Shown here piece after piece: positions 53,466 to 62,569 of a stretch of 64,000 nt of DNA. The translations under genes and the position numbers were made by a program. The notes beneath the pieces were generated by a model. The model did no database searches, was not told the DNA's origin, and saw nothing but the letters and a program-made list of their open reading frames with translations. How positions within the stretch are numbered: the stretch's first letter is position 1; each line of letters opens with the position of its first letter. The stretch is from Brachybacterium saurashtrense (lineage in GTDB: Bacteria > Actinomycetota > Actinomycetes > Actinomycetales > Dermabacteraceae), in contig NZ_CP031356.1 of NCBI RefSeq assembly GCF_003355475.1, positions 558,001 to 622,000 on the forward strand, read 5' to 3'.

Positions 53466-53518
53466 GCGGCAGGGCCGCTCGTCCCGGCGGACGGACGACC
53501 GCGCGGCAGGGCCGCTCG
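53466..53518. repeat. 16-bp direct repeat upstream of pfkA
   Basis: GCGGCAGGGCCGCTCG occurs at 53466-53481 and again at 53503-53518, 37 bases apart. The 277-base gap between pfkA and the flotillin gene otherwise holds only the palindrome and a hairpin; no gene is seen. Confidence 0.5.
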
Positions 53519-53594
53519 CCCGGTCGCCGGGCGGCGGGATGCACCGACTCGCGGGACGGGCGCCCTGTGCCGGGGCCGAGCGGCGGGACGGAGA

Positions 53595-53627
53595 AGCGCC
53601 CCGGCTCCGTGGCGGAGCCGGGGCGCT
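53595..53627 (-). terminator. Terminator hairpin after the flotillin gene
   Basis: A perfect 15-bp stem (53595-53609 with 53613-53627) with a 3-base loop lies 40 bases past the flotillin stop on the minus strand. It is followed there by TTCTCC. Confidence 0.7.
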
Positions 53628-53666
53628 GACCCGGGTGCGTCGGCCGGGCGCCGACGAGCCGCGAGC

Positions 53667-55223
53667 TCAGTCGGCGTCGTCCTCCGTGCGGACCGCGCCG
53701 CCGGCGACCTCGGGGCGGGCCGTGTTCCCGGCGTGGCCGGTCTGCTCGGCCTGCTCGCGCACCTCGCGCCCGCCGTTGGCGGCACGCTGGAGCGTGTCCT
53801 GGAAGTCCACGCCGGTGGTGGACTTGACCATGTCGAGCACCTGGGCGAGGCCCAGCGAGATGTTCTGCCCGATCTTCGCCTCGCCGTCGGTGGAGAACAC
53901 CGAGAGGTTGGAGATGTTCGAGTAGGGGGCGGCCAGCTCGTTGGCGACGGTGGGCAGCACCTCGAGCACCTGACCCAGCACGGCGGCGTCGTTGAACTGC
54001 TTGTACGCCTCCGCGCGGGCGCGGGTGGTCTCCGCCTCCGCGTCGCCCTTGGCGCGGATCGCCGCGCCCTCGGCCTCGCCCTTGGCGCGCAGGGACGCGG
54101 CCTCGGCCTCGCCCTCGAGGCGCACGGCCTCGGCGTCCTTCGAACGGCGCTGCAGCTCCACCTCGGCCTCGGCGCGGCCGCGGGCCTCGATGGCGTGCGC
54201 CTCCGCGTCCGCGGTGACCTTCCTCGACTCGGCGCGGTTGCGCTCGTCGGTCAGCTCGGCCTCGGAGTCGGCGATGCGGGCGTACTTCTTGGAGTCCGCG
54301 TCCTGCTGCTCGGCGTAGCGCTTCGCCTCGGCCGGCTTGTGGACCTCGGCGATCAGCTGCTTCTCGCGCAGGTCGTTGTTGCGGACCGCGATGAGCTCTT
54401 CCTGCTCGATGATCTTCTGCTGCTGTGCGGCGCGGGCCAGGGGACCGGCGGCGTCGGCGATCGCCTGGCGCGCGTCGGTCTCCTCCTTGATCTCCGCGTT
54501 GCGCAGGTCGAAGGCCTGCTTCGACTCCGCCTCCTGCTGGAGGTTCACATTCTTGGCCTGGGTGGACTCGCGGTTCGCGTCCGATTCGGCGATCGCCGCC
54601 CGCTTGGCGACCAGGGCAGCCTCCGGGCGCCCCCAGTCGCGCAGGTAGGAGCCGTCGTCCTCCACGGCGGAGATCTGGAAGGTGTCGATCACCAGGCCCT
54701 GGTTGTTCATCGAGTGCTCGGCCTCGGCCTGCACCTGGCTGGCGAAGGAGGCGCGGTCGCGGATGATCTGCTCGACGGTGAGGGTGCCCACCACGGCGCG
54801 CAGGGTGCCGGAGAGGATCTCCTGCGTGTAATGGTCGATCTGCCCCTGCTGGTCGAGGAAGCGCTGGGACGCCTTGCGCACGTCCTCGATGTTGCCGCCC
54901 ACCTTCACCTGCGCCACCCCTCGCAGGCGCAGGAAGATGCCGTTCATCGAGTAGCCCTCGACCTCCACCGGGATCTGGCGGGAGCTGAGGCTCAGCACGA
55001 AGGCGCGGTCGAAGATCGGGCGCACGATGGCGCGGCCGCCGATCACCACGCGCGCGCCGCCGGACTCGAGGTCCACGTCGCCCGCCTTGGTGCCGCGGCC
55101 GGTGATGATCAGTGCTTCGTTCGGTGCGGCGATGCGGTAGCTGCGCACCAGCACGAGCAGCAGGATCAGGATGATGAGTGCGACGACGATGACGCCGCCG
55201 ACCAGCGGTATCAAGGCTTCCAT
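53667..55223 (-). CDS. Flotillin-like SPFH domain protein
   Basis: This 518-residue membrane-anchored flotillin relative (FloT/YuaG type) would organise membrane microdomains. It has an N-terminal membrane helix (about residues 5-27), an SPFH/PHB domain (about 30-200), a long charged coiled coil (about 210-420) rich in Ala/Glu repeats such as GEAEAASLRAKGEAEGAAIRAKGD, and a C-terminal oligomerisation part. The ATG at 55223 has GAGGGGA upstream on the minus strand. No NfeD partner gene is adjacent in the window, unlike many bacterial flotillins. Confidence 0.9.
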   Translation of the reverse strand: MEALIPLVGGVIVVALIILILLLVLVRSYRIAAPNEALIITGRGTKAGDVDLESGGARVVIGGRAIVRPIFDRAFVLSLSSRQIPVEVEGYSMNGIFLRLRGVAQVKVGGNIEDVRKASQRFLDQQGQIDHYTQEILSGTLRAVVGTLTVEQIIRDRASFASQVQAEAEHSMNNQGLVIDTFQISAVEDDGSYLRDWGRPEAALVAKRAAIAESDANRESTQAKNVNLQQEAESKQAFDLRNAEIKEETDARQAIADAAGPLARAAQQQKIIEQEELIAVRNNDLREKQLIAEVHKPAEAKRYAEQQDADSKKYARIADSEAELTDERNRAESRKVTADAEAHAIEARGRAEAEVELQRRSKDAEAVRLEGEAEAASLRAKGEAEGAAIRAKGDAEAETTRARAEAYKQFNDAAVLGQVLEVLPTVANELAAPYSNISNLSVFSTDGEAKIGQNISLGLAQVLDMVKSTTGVDFQDTLQRAANGGREVREQAEQTGHAGNTARPEVAGGAVRTEDDAD

Positions 55224-55361
55224 GGGTTCCCCTCGGTCAGTTCAGACATGCCGCGGTCGATTCTTCCATCACGGTGCCCTTCATGGGAGCGCATTCCGTG
55301 ACCAGGGCTCGCTGCGCGGGATCCGGGGGCACGCGGGCCGCCCCACCCTCCGAGAGTCTCA

Positions 55362-55406
55362 CCATGCGGAGGCGACGTCCGCATGGCAGAACGTCGGGTC
55401 TAGCGT
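55362..55406 (+). promoter_or_regulatory. Operator and -10 of the MFS transporter gene
   Basis: CCATGCGGA-N7-TCCGCATGG (55362-55386) is a perfect 9-bp inverted repeat. The -10 TAGCGT (55401-55406) lies 8 bases before the GTG. The right arm falls on the predicted -35 position, so a repressor here would block transcription. The regulator is unknown. Confidence 0.55.
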
Positions 55407-55414
55407 CGCGCGCC

Positions 55415-56812
55415 GTGACCACTCAGCACGCCTCCGCCCGCACCAGCCCGCCCACCGCCCCGGCGAACTCCCGGGGCCGGGTCATCACCGCCTCGATGGT
55501 GGGCACCACCATCGAGTTCTTCGACTTCTATGCCTACGCCACCGCGGCCTCGCTCGTCTTCCCGGCGCTGTTCTTCCCCACCCAGACCCCGGCCAATCAG
55601 CTGCTGAGCTCCTTCGCGGTGTTCGGCGTGGCCTTCGTGGCCCGGCCGCTCGGCTCCCTGGTGTTCGGCCACTTCGGGGACCGGGTGGGGCGCAAGGCCA
55701 CCCTGGTGGCGAGCCTGCTGGTGATGGGAGTGGCGACCTTCCTCATCGGGGTGCTGCCCACAGCCTCCACCCCCGGGTTCGCGGTGCTGGCGCCGGCGAT
55801 CCTGGTGCTGCTGCGCTTCTGCCAGGGCATCGGCCTGGGCGGCGAGTGGTCCGGCGCGGCGCTGCTGGCCACCGAGAACGCTCCGCCCGGTAAGCGCGCC
55901 CTGTACGGCACGTTCCCGCAGCTCGGCGCCCCTCTCGGCTTCATCCTCTCGAACCTGCTGTTCGTGCTGCTCAGCGTGCAGCTCAGCGATGAGCAGTTCA
56001 TGGCCTGGGGCTGGCGCGTGCCGTTCCTGCTCTCCTCGATCCTGGTGGTGGTGGGGCTCTGGGTGCGGCTGAAGCTGATGGAGTCCCCGGCCTTCCAGAA
56101 GGTGCTCGACGAGCAGCGGGTCGCCGCCGTGCCGATCGCGCGCGTGTTCCGCACCGCCTGGAGGCCGCTGGTGCTCGCCACCCTCGCGATGGTGGCCACC
56201 TACGTGCTCTTCTACCTGATGACCGCCTTCCTCATGGTGGTGGGCACCACCTCGGCCGACGAGGGCTCCGCCCGCGCGGCGGCGGAGGCGGCCGGCGACG
56301 GCTTCGACGCCTCGAGCTTCGTGCCCGGCCTGGGCTATGCGCGTCCCGACTTCCTCACCATGCTCATCATCGGAGTGGTGTTCTTCGGGATCTTCACCGT
56401 GGTCTCCGGCCCGCTCGCGGACCGGCTGGGCCGCAAGCGCCTGCTGCTCGCCGTCACCGCCGGGATCGGCGTCTTCGGCCTGCTGCTGGACCCGCTGATG
56501 CACGCCGGGACGGCGGGCGTGATGGCGGCGCTGATCCTCGGCTTCACGCTGATGGGGCTCACCTTCGGCCCGATGGCCGCATTCCTGCCAGAGATGTTCC
56601 GGGCCGACGTGCGCTACACCGGCAGCGCCGTGGGCTACAACATGGCCTCGGTGATCGGTGCCGCCCCCGCGCCCTACGCCATGATCGCGCTGTGGCAGCT
56701 GCAGGGCGGCGGGCTGCTGCTGGTGGGCTGCTACCTGGTGCTGGCCGCGGTGATCACGCTGGTGGCGCTGCTGCTCGGCGGGGAGACCCGCGAGGTGGAC
56801 TACCTGGCCTGA
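55415..56812 (+). CDS. MHS-family MFS transporter
   Basis: This 465-residue, 12-helix major facilitator has the metabolite:H+ symporter (MHS) features GTTIEFFDFYAYATA near the N-terminus, GHFGDRVGRK between helices 2 and 3, and QGIGLGGEWSGAAL. A matching DRLGRK is in the second half. Substrates in the family are organic acids, osmolytes or shikimate; none can be picked here. The GTG at 55415 is 8 bases after the TAGCGT -10; an upstream in-frame start at 55274 would put the operator inside the gene. Confidence 0.9.
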   Translation: MTTQHASARTSPPTAPANSRGRVITASMVGTTIEFFDFYAYATAASLVFPALFFPTQTPANQLLSSFAVFGVAFVARPLGSLVFGHFGDRVGRKATLVASLLVMGVATFLIGVLPTASTPGFAVLAPAILVLLRFCQGIGLGGEWSGAALLATENAPPGKRALYGTFPQLGAPLGFILSNLLFVLLSVQLSDEQFMAWGWRVPFLLSSILVVVGLWVRLKLMESPAFQKVLDEQRVAAVPIARVFRTAWRPLVLATLAMVATYVLFYLMTAFLMVVGTTSADEGSARAAAEAAGDGFDASSFVPGLGYARPDFLTMLIIGVVFFGIFTVVSGPLADRLGRKRLLLAVTAGIGVFGLLLDPLMHAGTAGVMAALILGFTLMGLTFGPMAAFLPEMFRADVRYTGSAVGYNMASVIGAAPAPYAMIALWQLQGGGLLLVGCYLVLAAVITLVALLLGGETREVDYLA

Positions 56813-56830
56813 GCGGGGCTGTCCATGAAA

Positions 56831-56885
56831 GGGACGTGAGCGGCACGAGACCTGCATATGGCAGGTCTCGTGCCGCTCACGTCCC
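56831..56885. terminator. Long perfect hairpin between the MFS gene and pgi
   Basis: GGGACGTGAGCGGCACGAGA opens a 25-base arm (56831-56855) that pairs perfectly with 56861-56885 around ATATG. It lies in the convergent gap, 18 bases after the MFS stop and 108 from the pgi stop, so it may terminate both. A perfect 25-bp stem is longer than normal terminators here. Confidence 0.6.
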
Positions 56886-56993
56886 GTCGGCGGGCAGGGC
56901 CGGGGCCGGGTCCAGAGCCGGTGGCCCGGGGTCAGGTCCGGGGCCTGTGCGCCGGTGCCCCACGGACCCGCAGACCCGCAGGCCCGGTAAGGC

Positions 56994-58688
56994 TCAGCCC
57001 TTGCGGTGGTCCCGGTAGTACCGGATCAGCCCGGCGGTGGAGGGGTCCTCGGCGGCGATCGCGGACTCGTCCCCGGCGACCGCGCCGGCGAGACCCTTCG
57101 CCAGCTGCTTGCCGAGCTCTACGCCCCACTGGTCGAAGGAGTTGATGCCCCACACCGCGCCCTGCACGAAGGTGATGTGCTCGTACAGCGCGATCAGCTG
57201 GCCCAGCACGGAGGGGGTGAGCTTCGGCGCCATGATCGAGGTGGTGGGGCGGTCGCCGGAGAACTCGCGGGCGGCCACCAGCGGGCCCTCGGTGCCCTCG
57301 GCCCGCACCTCCTCGGCCGTCTTGCCGAAGGCCAGCGCCTTCGTCTGGGCGAAGAAGTTCGCCAGGAACAGCTCGTGGACGTCCTGCTCCCCGTCGGCCA
57401 GGGCGTGGTCCGGGGTGGCGAAGGCGATGAAGTCCGCCGGGATCACGCGCGTTCCCTGGTGGATCAGCTGGTAGAAGGCGTGCTGTCCGTTGGTGCCGGG
57501 CTCGCCCCAGAACACCTCGCCGGTCTCGGTGGTGGCCAGCGAGCCGTCCCAGCGCACGCCCTTGCCGTTGGACTCCATGGTGAGCTGCTGGAGGTAGGCG
57601 GGGAAGCGGTGGAGGTACTGCGAGTAGGGGAGCACCGCGTGGGTCTCCGCCTCCAGGAAGTTCACGTTCCAGATGTTCAGCAGGCCCATCAGCAGCGGCA
57701 CGTTCTGCGCCGACGGGGCGGTGCGGAAGTGCTCGTCCATCGCATGGAAGCCAGCCAGCAGCTCCTCGAAGGTCTCCGGGCCCAGTACCACGGCGAGCAC
57801 GGTGCCGATCGCGGAGTCCACCGAGTAGCGGCCGCCCACCCAGTCCCAGAAGCCGAAGGCGTTCCGCTCGTCGATCCCGAACTCGGCCACCTTGTCCAGC
57901 GCGGTGGAGACGGCCACGAAGTGCTTCGCGACAGCCTCCGCCTCCTGCTCGGGGGTGAGCCCGGCGTTCTCGCGCAGGGTCTCCAGCAGCCACTGCCGCA
58001 CCAAGCGCGCGTTGGTGAGCGTCTCGAGGGTGGTGAAGGTCTTCGAGGCGACGATCACCAGGGTGGTCTCGGGGTCGAGGTCGCGCGTGGTCTCGTACGC
58101 GTCGGTGGGGTCGATGTTCGACAGGAAGCGCGCGGTGAGCCCGTCCTGCGCATGGGGCTTCAGCGCCTCGTAGACCATCACGGGGCCGAGGTCGCTGCCG
58201 CCGATGCCGATGTTCACCACGGACTCGATGCGCTTGCCGGTCACGCCGGTCCACTCCCCGGAGCGGACCTTCCGGGCGAACTCGTGCACGCGGTGCAGGG
58301 TCTCGCGCACGTCCTGGTCGATGTCCTGCCCGTCGACGGTCAGGGAGGGGGAGGAGCCGGCCGGGCGGCGCAGCGCGGTGTGCAGCACCGCGCGGTCCTC
58401 GGTGGTGTTGATGTGCGCGCCGGCGAACATGGCGTCCCGCCGCTCCTCGACGCCCACCTCGCGGGCGAGCTGGAGCAGCAGCTCCACCGTGCGCGGTGTG
58501 ACCAGGTTCTTGGAGAGGTCGACGTGCAGATCCGCCGCCTCGTGCGTGAAGCGCTCGGCGCGGCGGGGATCCTCGGCGAACCATTCGCGCAGGGAGCCCT
58601 CGAGCTCGAGATCGTGCGCCTCGAGCTCGGCCCAGGCGTCGGTGGTGGTGGGGTCGACGGGTGCGGTGGAGGCATCGGGAGAAGTCAT
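56994..58688 (-). CDS. pgi: Glucose-6-phosphate isomerase
   Basis: Pgi interconverts glucose 6-phosphate and fructose 6-phosphate, one step before PfkA. The 564-residue product has the family signature [14 protein letters not shown] and [11 protein letters not shown], both intact. I use the ATG at 58688; an in-frame GTG at 58703 would add five residues. No Shine-Dalgarno is seen, but a -10-like TTCAAT ends 6 bases upstream, so it is probably leaderless. It is convergent with the MFS gene and divergent from the peptide ABC operon. Confidence 0.96.
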   Translation of the reverse strand: MTSPDASTAPVDPTTTDAWAELEAHDLELEGSLREWFAEDPRRAERFTHEAADLHVDLSKNLVTPRTVELLLQLAREVGVEERRDAMFAGAHINTTEDRAVLHTALRRPAGSSPSLTVDGQDIDQDVRETLHRVHEFARKVRSGEWTGVTGKRIESVVNIGIGGSDLGPVMVYEALKPHAQDGLTARFLSNIDPTDAYETTRDLDPETTLVIVASKTFTTLETLTNARLVRQWLLETLRENAGLTPEQEAEAVAKHFVAVSTALDKVAEFGIDERNAFGFWDWVGGRYSVDSAIGTVLAVVLGPETFEELLAGFHAMDEHFRTAPSAQNVPLLMGLLNIWNVNFLEAETHAVLPYSQYLHRFPAYLQQLTMESNGKGVRWDGSLATTETGEVFWGEPGTNGQHAFYQLIHQGTRVIPADFIAFATPDHALADGEQDVHELFLANFFAQTKALAFGKTAEEVRAEGTEGPLVAAREFSGDRPTTSIMAPKLTPSVLGQLIALYEHITFVQGAVWGINSFDQWGVELGKQLAKGLAGAVAGDESAIAAEDPSTAGLIRYYRDHRKG

Positions 58689-58834
58689 ACGACCATTGAA
58701 CACCGCCGGGTCGCGTTCCGGCGGCTCCGCCCGCCGGCAGGGCGATCCACCCCGTCGACGACGCCGTCGCGGAGCCTCGTGACCTCATCGTTACCAGCGA
58801 CGAGACCGAAGCGTTACCGATAGATGGAATGCAG

Positions 58835-58863
58835 TTGACATCTCAGGGTGCAGACTGTGACTG
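58835..58863 (+). promoter_or_regulatory. Putative promoter of the peptide ABC operon
   Basis: A perfect TTGACA (58835-58840) is followed by a weak -10 (TGTGAC to TGACTG near 58856-58863). The transcript would start about 50 bases before the binding-protein ATG. The 230-base gap to pgi otherwise shows only short CGTTACC repeats at 58789 and 58812. Confidence 0.45.
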
Positions 58864-58918
58864 GTACCGCACACAGACAGGTCGTGCGGATCACGATCTC
58901 GAGCACCCAGGAGAACCC

Positions 58919-60571
58919 ATGGCCATCTCGCGCCGATCAATGATGCTGGGCACCGCCGCCGGCGGCGCCGCCGCGCTCACCCTCGCCGCCTGCGGCGGCG
59001 ACGACGGCGGCAGCGGCGGCGGCTCCGGGGCCGGCGGCGGCTCCGGCGAGCCGATCTACGCGAACACCACCGAGCCGGAGAACCCGCTGATCCCCACCAA
59101 CACCGGTGAGGTGGGCGGCGGCCGCATCGTCACGATGCTGTTCGCCGGTCTCGTCTACTACACGGCGGACGGCTCCGCCGAGAACGACATCGCCGAGTCC
59201 ATCGAGTCCGAGGACAACCAGAACTGGACCATCACGATCCGTGAGGGCCTGACCTACTCCGACGGCTCCACCCCGATCACCGCGCAGGACTTCGTCGACG
59301 CCTGGAACTTCGGCGCCAACGCGGCCAACGCCCAGATCGGCCAGTACTTCTTCGAGCCCTTCGAGGGCTACGAGGAGCTCTCCGCGGAGGACGTCGCCGA
59401 GGACGCGACCCTCTCCGGCCTCGAGGTGGTCGACGACCTCACCTTCACGGCCCGCCTGGTCTCCCCGCAGTCGGACTTCCCCACCCGTCTGGGCTACTCG
59501 GCCTACATGCCGCTGCCGCCCAGCGCCTTCGACGACATCGAGGCGTACGGCGAGTCGCCCCTGGCCAACGGCCCGTACATCCTCGAGTCCTGGAGCCACG
59601 ACACGGAGCTGGTGCTGGTCCCCAACGAGCACTACGACGGGCCCCGCGCCCCGCAGAACTCCGGCATCACCTTCACGGTCTACCAGGACCCGGAGACCCT
59701 CTACCTCGATCTGCAGTCGGACAACGTGGACGTGGTGGACCAGCTGCCCGGCTCCGCGCTCGCCACCTTCGAGGACGATCTCGGCGACCGTGCCGTCAAC
59801 GATCCCGGCGCCGTCTTCCAGTCGATCACCCTGCCCGGCTACGACAAGAACTTCGAGGGCGAGGCCGGCACGCTCCGCCGCCGGGCGATCTCCCGGGCGA
59901 TCGACCGCCAGTCGATCTGCGACAACCTCTTCTTCGGCACCCGCACCCCGGCCACGGACTTCGTCTCCCCGGTGGTCCCCGGCGGCGGCGCCACCGACAT
60001 TCCCGGCTCCGAGGTGCTCGAGTTCGACGAGGCCGAGGCGAAGAAGCTGTGGGACGAGGCCGAGGCCATCACCCCGTTCGAGGGCCCGCTCACCCTGGCC
60101 TACAACTCGGACGGCCCCCACGCCGACTGGGTCGAGGCGGTCTGCAACTCGCTGAGCAACGTGCTCGGCATCGACGCCCAGCCCACCCCCTTCGCCGCCT
60201 TCGGCGAGATGCGCGAGCAGATCCGTGCCCGTGAGCTCCAGGGGACCTGGCGCTCCGGCTGGCAGGCGGACTACCCCTCGGCCTACAACTTCCTCGGCCC
60301 GCTGTACGGCAGCGCCGCCGCGGACGGCAACGGCAGCAACGACGGGGACTACAAGAACCCCGACTTCGACCAGCTGCTCTCCGACGGCCTCGCGGCCGAG
60401 ACGGAGGAGGAGGCCATCGCGCTGTGGAAGGAGGCCGAGGCGCTGCTGATGCGGGACCTGCCGGTGCTGCCGCTCTGGTACCAGAACACCATCGGCGGCT
60501 ACTCCACGCTCGTCTCCGACGTCGAGTACGGCTGGGACACCGTGCCGCTGTACCACCAGGTCACCAAGTGA
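58919..60571 (+). CDS. Peptide ABC transporter binding lipoprotein (DppA/OppA type)
   Basis: This 550-residue family 5 solute-binding protein is the receptor of a peptide importer. The signal has a Tat-like SRRSMMLG and the lipobox LAAC (Cys near residue 21), followed by a Gly/Ser linker. Domain features include NWTITIREGLTYSDGSTPITAQDFVDAW-like sequence near residue 105-125 and the late WQADYPSAYNFLGPLY. Peptide or nickel specificity cannot be read from sequence. The ATG follows CAGGAG by 5 bases. A strong hairpin lies after the stop. Confidence 0.92.
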   Translation: MAISRRSMMLGTAAGGAAALTLAACGGDDGGSGGGSGAGGGSGEPIYANTTEPENPLIPTNTGEVGGGRIVTMLFAGLVYYTADGSAENDIAESIESEDNQNWTITIREGLTYSDGSTPITAQDFVDAWNFGANAANAQIGQYFFEPFEGYEELSAEDVAEDATLSGLEVVDDLTFTARLVSPQSDFPTRLGYSAYMPLPPSAFDDIEAYGESPLANGPYILESWSHDTELVLVPNEHYDGPRAPQNSGITFTVYQDPETLYLDLQSDNVDVVDQLPGSALATFEDDLGDRAVNDPGAVFQSITLPGYDKNFEGEAGTLRRRAISRAIDRQSICDNLFFGTRTPATDFVSPVVPGGGATDIPGSEVLEFDEAEAKKLWDEAEAITPFEGPLTLAYNSDGPHADWVEAVCNSLSNVLGIDAQPTPFAAFGEMREQIRARELQGTWRSGWQADYPSAYNFLGPLYGSAAADGNGSNDGDYKNPDFDQLLSDGLAAETEEEAIALWKEAEALLMRDLPVLPLWYQNTIGGYSTLVSDVEYGWDTVPLYHQVTK

Positions 60572-60589
60572 TCCGCTGACCCTCCCCGT

Positions 60590-60625
60590 CACAGCGGGAA
60601 CCGGTATGCTCCGGTTCCCGCTGTG
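60590..60625 (+). terminator. Intra-operon hairpin between the binding protein and first permease
   Basis: A perfect 15-bp stem (60590-60604 with 60611-60625) with loop TATGCT lies 18 bases past the binding-protein stop. No T tract follows. Such hairpins usually lower downstream expression or protect the upstream mRNA, giving an excess of binding protein over permease. Confidence 0.65.
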
Positions 60626-60693
60626 GTGTGTCCGGCTCCGGCCGGTCTGCTCCACCAGGCCCACGCGGCCCCTCCTCCATCGAAAGGAACGAC

Positions 60694-61623
60694 GTGCTCT
60701 GGTACATCGGGCGGCGACTGCTGCAGATGATCCCCGTCTTCCTCGGCGCCACCCTGATCGTCTACCTGATGGCGTTCTACACCTCGGGTGACCCGATCCT
60801 CGCCCTCGCCGGCGACAAGCCCATCTCCCCGGCCGTCGAGCAGCAGCTGCGCGAGCAGTACAACCTCGACAAGCCCGTGCTCGTGCAGTGGCTGATCTAT
60901 CTGAAGAACGTGCTCACGTTCGATCTCGGGGTCGGTTTCAACGGCCGGCCGATCATGGACCAGATCGCGGCGGCCTTCCCCACCACGGCCCGCCTCGCGA
61001 TCATCGCCGTGGTCATCGAGACGCTCTTCGGCGTGATCGCCGGCGTGATCTCCGGGCTGCGCAAGGGCAAGCTCATCGACACCACGCTGCTGATGCTCTC
61101 GCTGCTGCTGATCGCCACCCCCACCTTCGTGCTCGGCTTCCTCGCGCAGTTCGTCTTCGGCCTCCAGCTCGGCATCGCCCCGATCAACGTCGGCCGCGAC
61201 CCGTCCTGGGTGAACCTGCTGCTGCCGGGCTTCGTGCTCGGCGGCGTCTCCTTCGCCTACGTGCTGCGCCTGACCCGCACCTCGATCGCGGAGACCGCGG
61301 AGGCCGATCACGTGCGCACCGCGACCGCGAAGGGCCTCTCCCGCGGCGGCGTGGTCTCCAAGCACATCCTGCGCAACTCCCTGATCCCGGTGCTCACCTT
61401 CATCGGTGCGGACCTGGGCGCCCTGATGGGCGGCGCGATCGTCACCGAGCGAGTGTTCAACGTCCCCGGCATCGGCACCCTGCTGTTCTCCTCGATCATC
61501 TCGGGGGAGTCCCCGATGATCGTGTCGCTGGTGACGCTGCTGGTGATCATCTTCCTGCTGTCCAACCTCGTCGTGGACCTGCTCTACGGCGTGCTCGACC
61601 CGAGGATCCGCTATGCCAAGTGA
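60694..61623 (+). CDS. Peptide ABC transporter permease (DppB type)
   Basis: This 309-residue permease has six membrane segments and the DppB-type start LWYIGRRLLQMIP. The coupling region ETAEADHVRTATAKGLSR is in the last cytoplasmic loop. The GTG at 60694 has GAAAGGAAC upstream; an in-frame ATG at 60628 would overlap the hairpin region and is rejected. Its end overlaps the next permease gene by 11 bases. Confidence 0.93.
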   Translation: MLWYIGRRLLQMIPVFLGATLIVYLMAFYTSGDPILALAGDKPISPAVEQQLREQYNLDKPVLVQWLIYLKNVLTFDLGVGFNGRPIMDQIAAAFPTTARLAIIAVVIETLFGVIAGVISGLRKGKLIDTTLLMLSLLLIATPTFVLGFLAQFVFGLQLGIAPINVGRDPSWVNLLLPGFVLGGVSFAYVLRLTRTSIAETAEADHVRTATAKGLSRGGVVSKHILRNSLIPVLTFIGADLGALMGGAIVTERVFNVPGIGTLLFSSIISGESPMIVSLVTLLVIIFLLSNLVVDLLYGVLDPRIRYAK

Positions 61624-62569
61624 CACTCAGAAGTCCCGCCGTCCCGAGGCGGAGCACTGGGTCGCGCCCCTCGCGGAGACCCCGCTGCAGGAGGTCGACG
61701 CGGCCGACACCACCACCGCGCCCCGCTCGCTGTGGGCCGAGGCCGGTCACAGCCTGATCCGCAACCCCGTGTTCGTGATCTCCGCGCTGCTGATCCTGTT
61801 CGTGCTCTTCGTCGCCGTGTTCCCGCAGGTGTTCACCTCGCAGGATCCGCGCTTCGGCGACCTGGGACGGGCCAACCAGCCGCCCGGGCCCGAGCATCCC
61901 TTCGGCACCTCGCGCCAGGGCTACGACATCATGGCGCGCACCTTCTGGGGTGCACGCACCTCGGTGATCATCGGGTTCTTCGCCATGATCGGCTCCACGC
62001 TGATCGGCGGCACCCTGGGTGCGCTCGCCGGGTACCTCGGCGGATGGTTCGACGAGGTCCTCTCCCGGGTCACCGACATCTTCTTCGCGGTCCCGCTGAT
62101 CCTGGGCGCGATCGTGGTGGCCACCCGGCTCGGCTCCATGAACATGCTCACGGTGATCCTGGTGCTGAGCGTGTTCGGCTGGACCAACGTCGCGCGCATC
62201 ATGCGCGGGTCGGTGATCTCGACGAAGAGCCAGGACTTCGTGACGTCCTCCGTGGCGCTCGGCGCCTCGAGCCGCACGGTGCTGCTCAAGCACGTGATCC
62301 CCAATGCGATCGCGCCCGTGATCGTCACGGCGACCGTGAACCTGGGCGTCTTCATCGTCGCCGAGGCCACGCTCTCCTTCCTCGGCGTGGGCCTGCCCAC
62401 GAGCGCCGTCTCCTGGGGCGGCGACATCGCCGACGCGCGCGACGCTCTGCGCACCCAGCCGTCGATGCTGTTCTACCCCTCCGTGGCGCTCGCGATCACC
62501 GTGCTGAGCTTCATCATGCTCGGCGACGCGGTGCGCGACGCCCTGGACCCGAAGGCGAGGAAGCGATGA
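61613..62569 (+). CDS. Peptide ABC transporter permease (DppC type)
   Basis: This 318-residue permease has a 45-residue cytoplasmic N-terminus, six membrane segments, and the DppC-type motif GRANQPPGPEHPFGTSRQGYD-like sequence near residues 84-104 with the later SSVALGASSRTVLLKHVIPNA coupling loop. It overlaps the upstream permease by 11 bases and the ATPase gene by four (ATGA), so all three are coupled. Confidence 0.93.
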   Translation: MPSDTQKSRRPEAEHWVAPLAETPLQEVDAADTTTAPRSLWAEAGHSLIRNPVFVISALLILFVLFVAVFPQVFTSQDPRFGDLGRANQPPGPEHPFGTSRQGYDIMARTFWGARTSVIIGFFAMIGSTLIGGTLGALAGYLGGWFDEVLSRVTDIFFAVPLILGAIVVATRLGSMNMLTVILVLSVFGWTNVARIMRGSVISTKSQDFVTSSVALGASSRTVLLKHVIPNAIAPVIVTATVNLGVFIVAEATLSFLGVGLPTSAVSWGGDIADARDALRTQPSMLFYPSVALAITVLSFIMLGDAVRDALDPKARKR

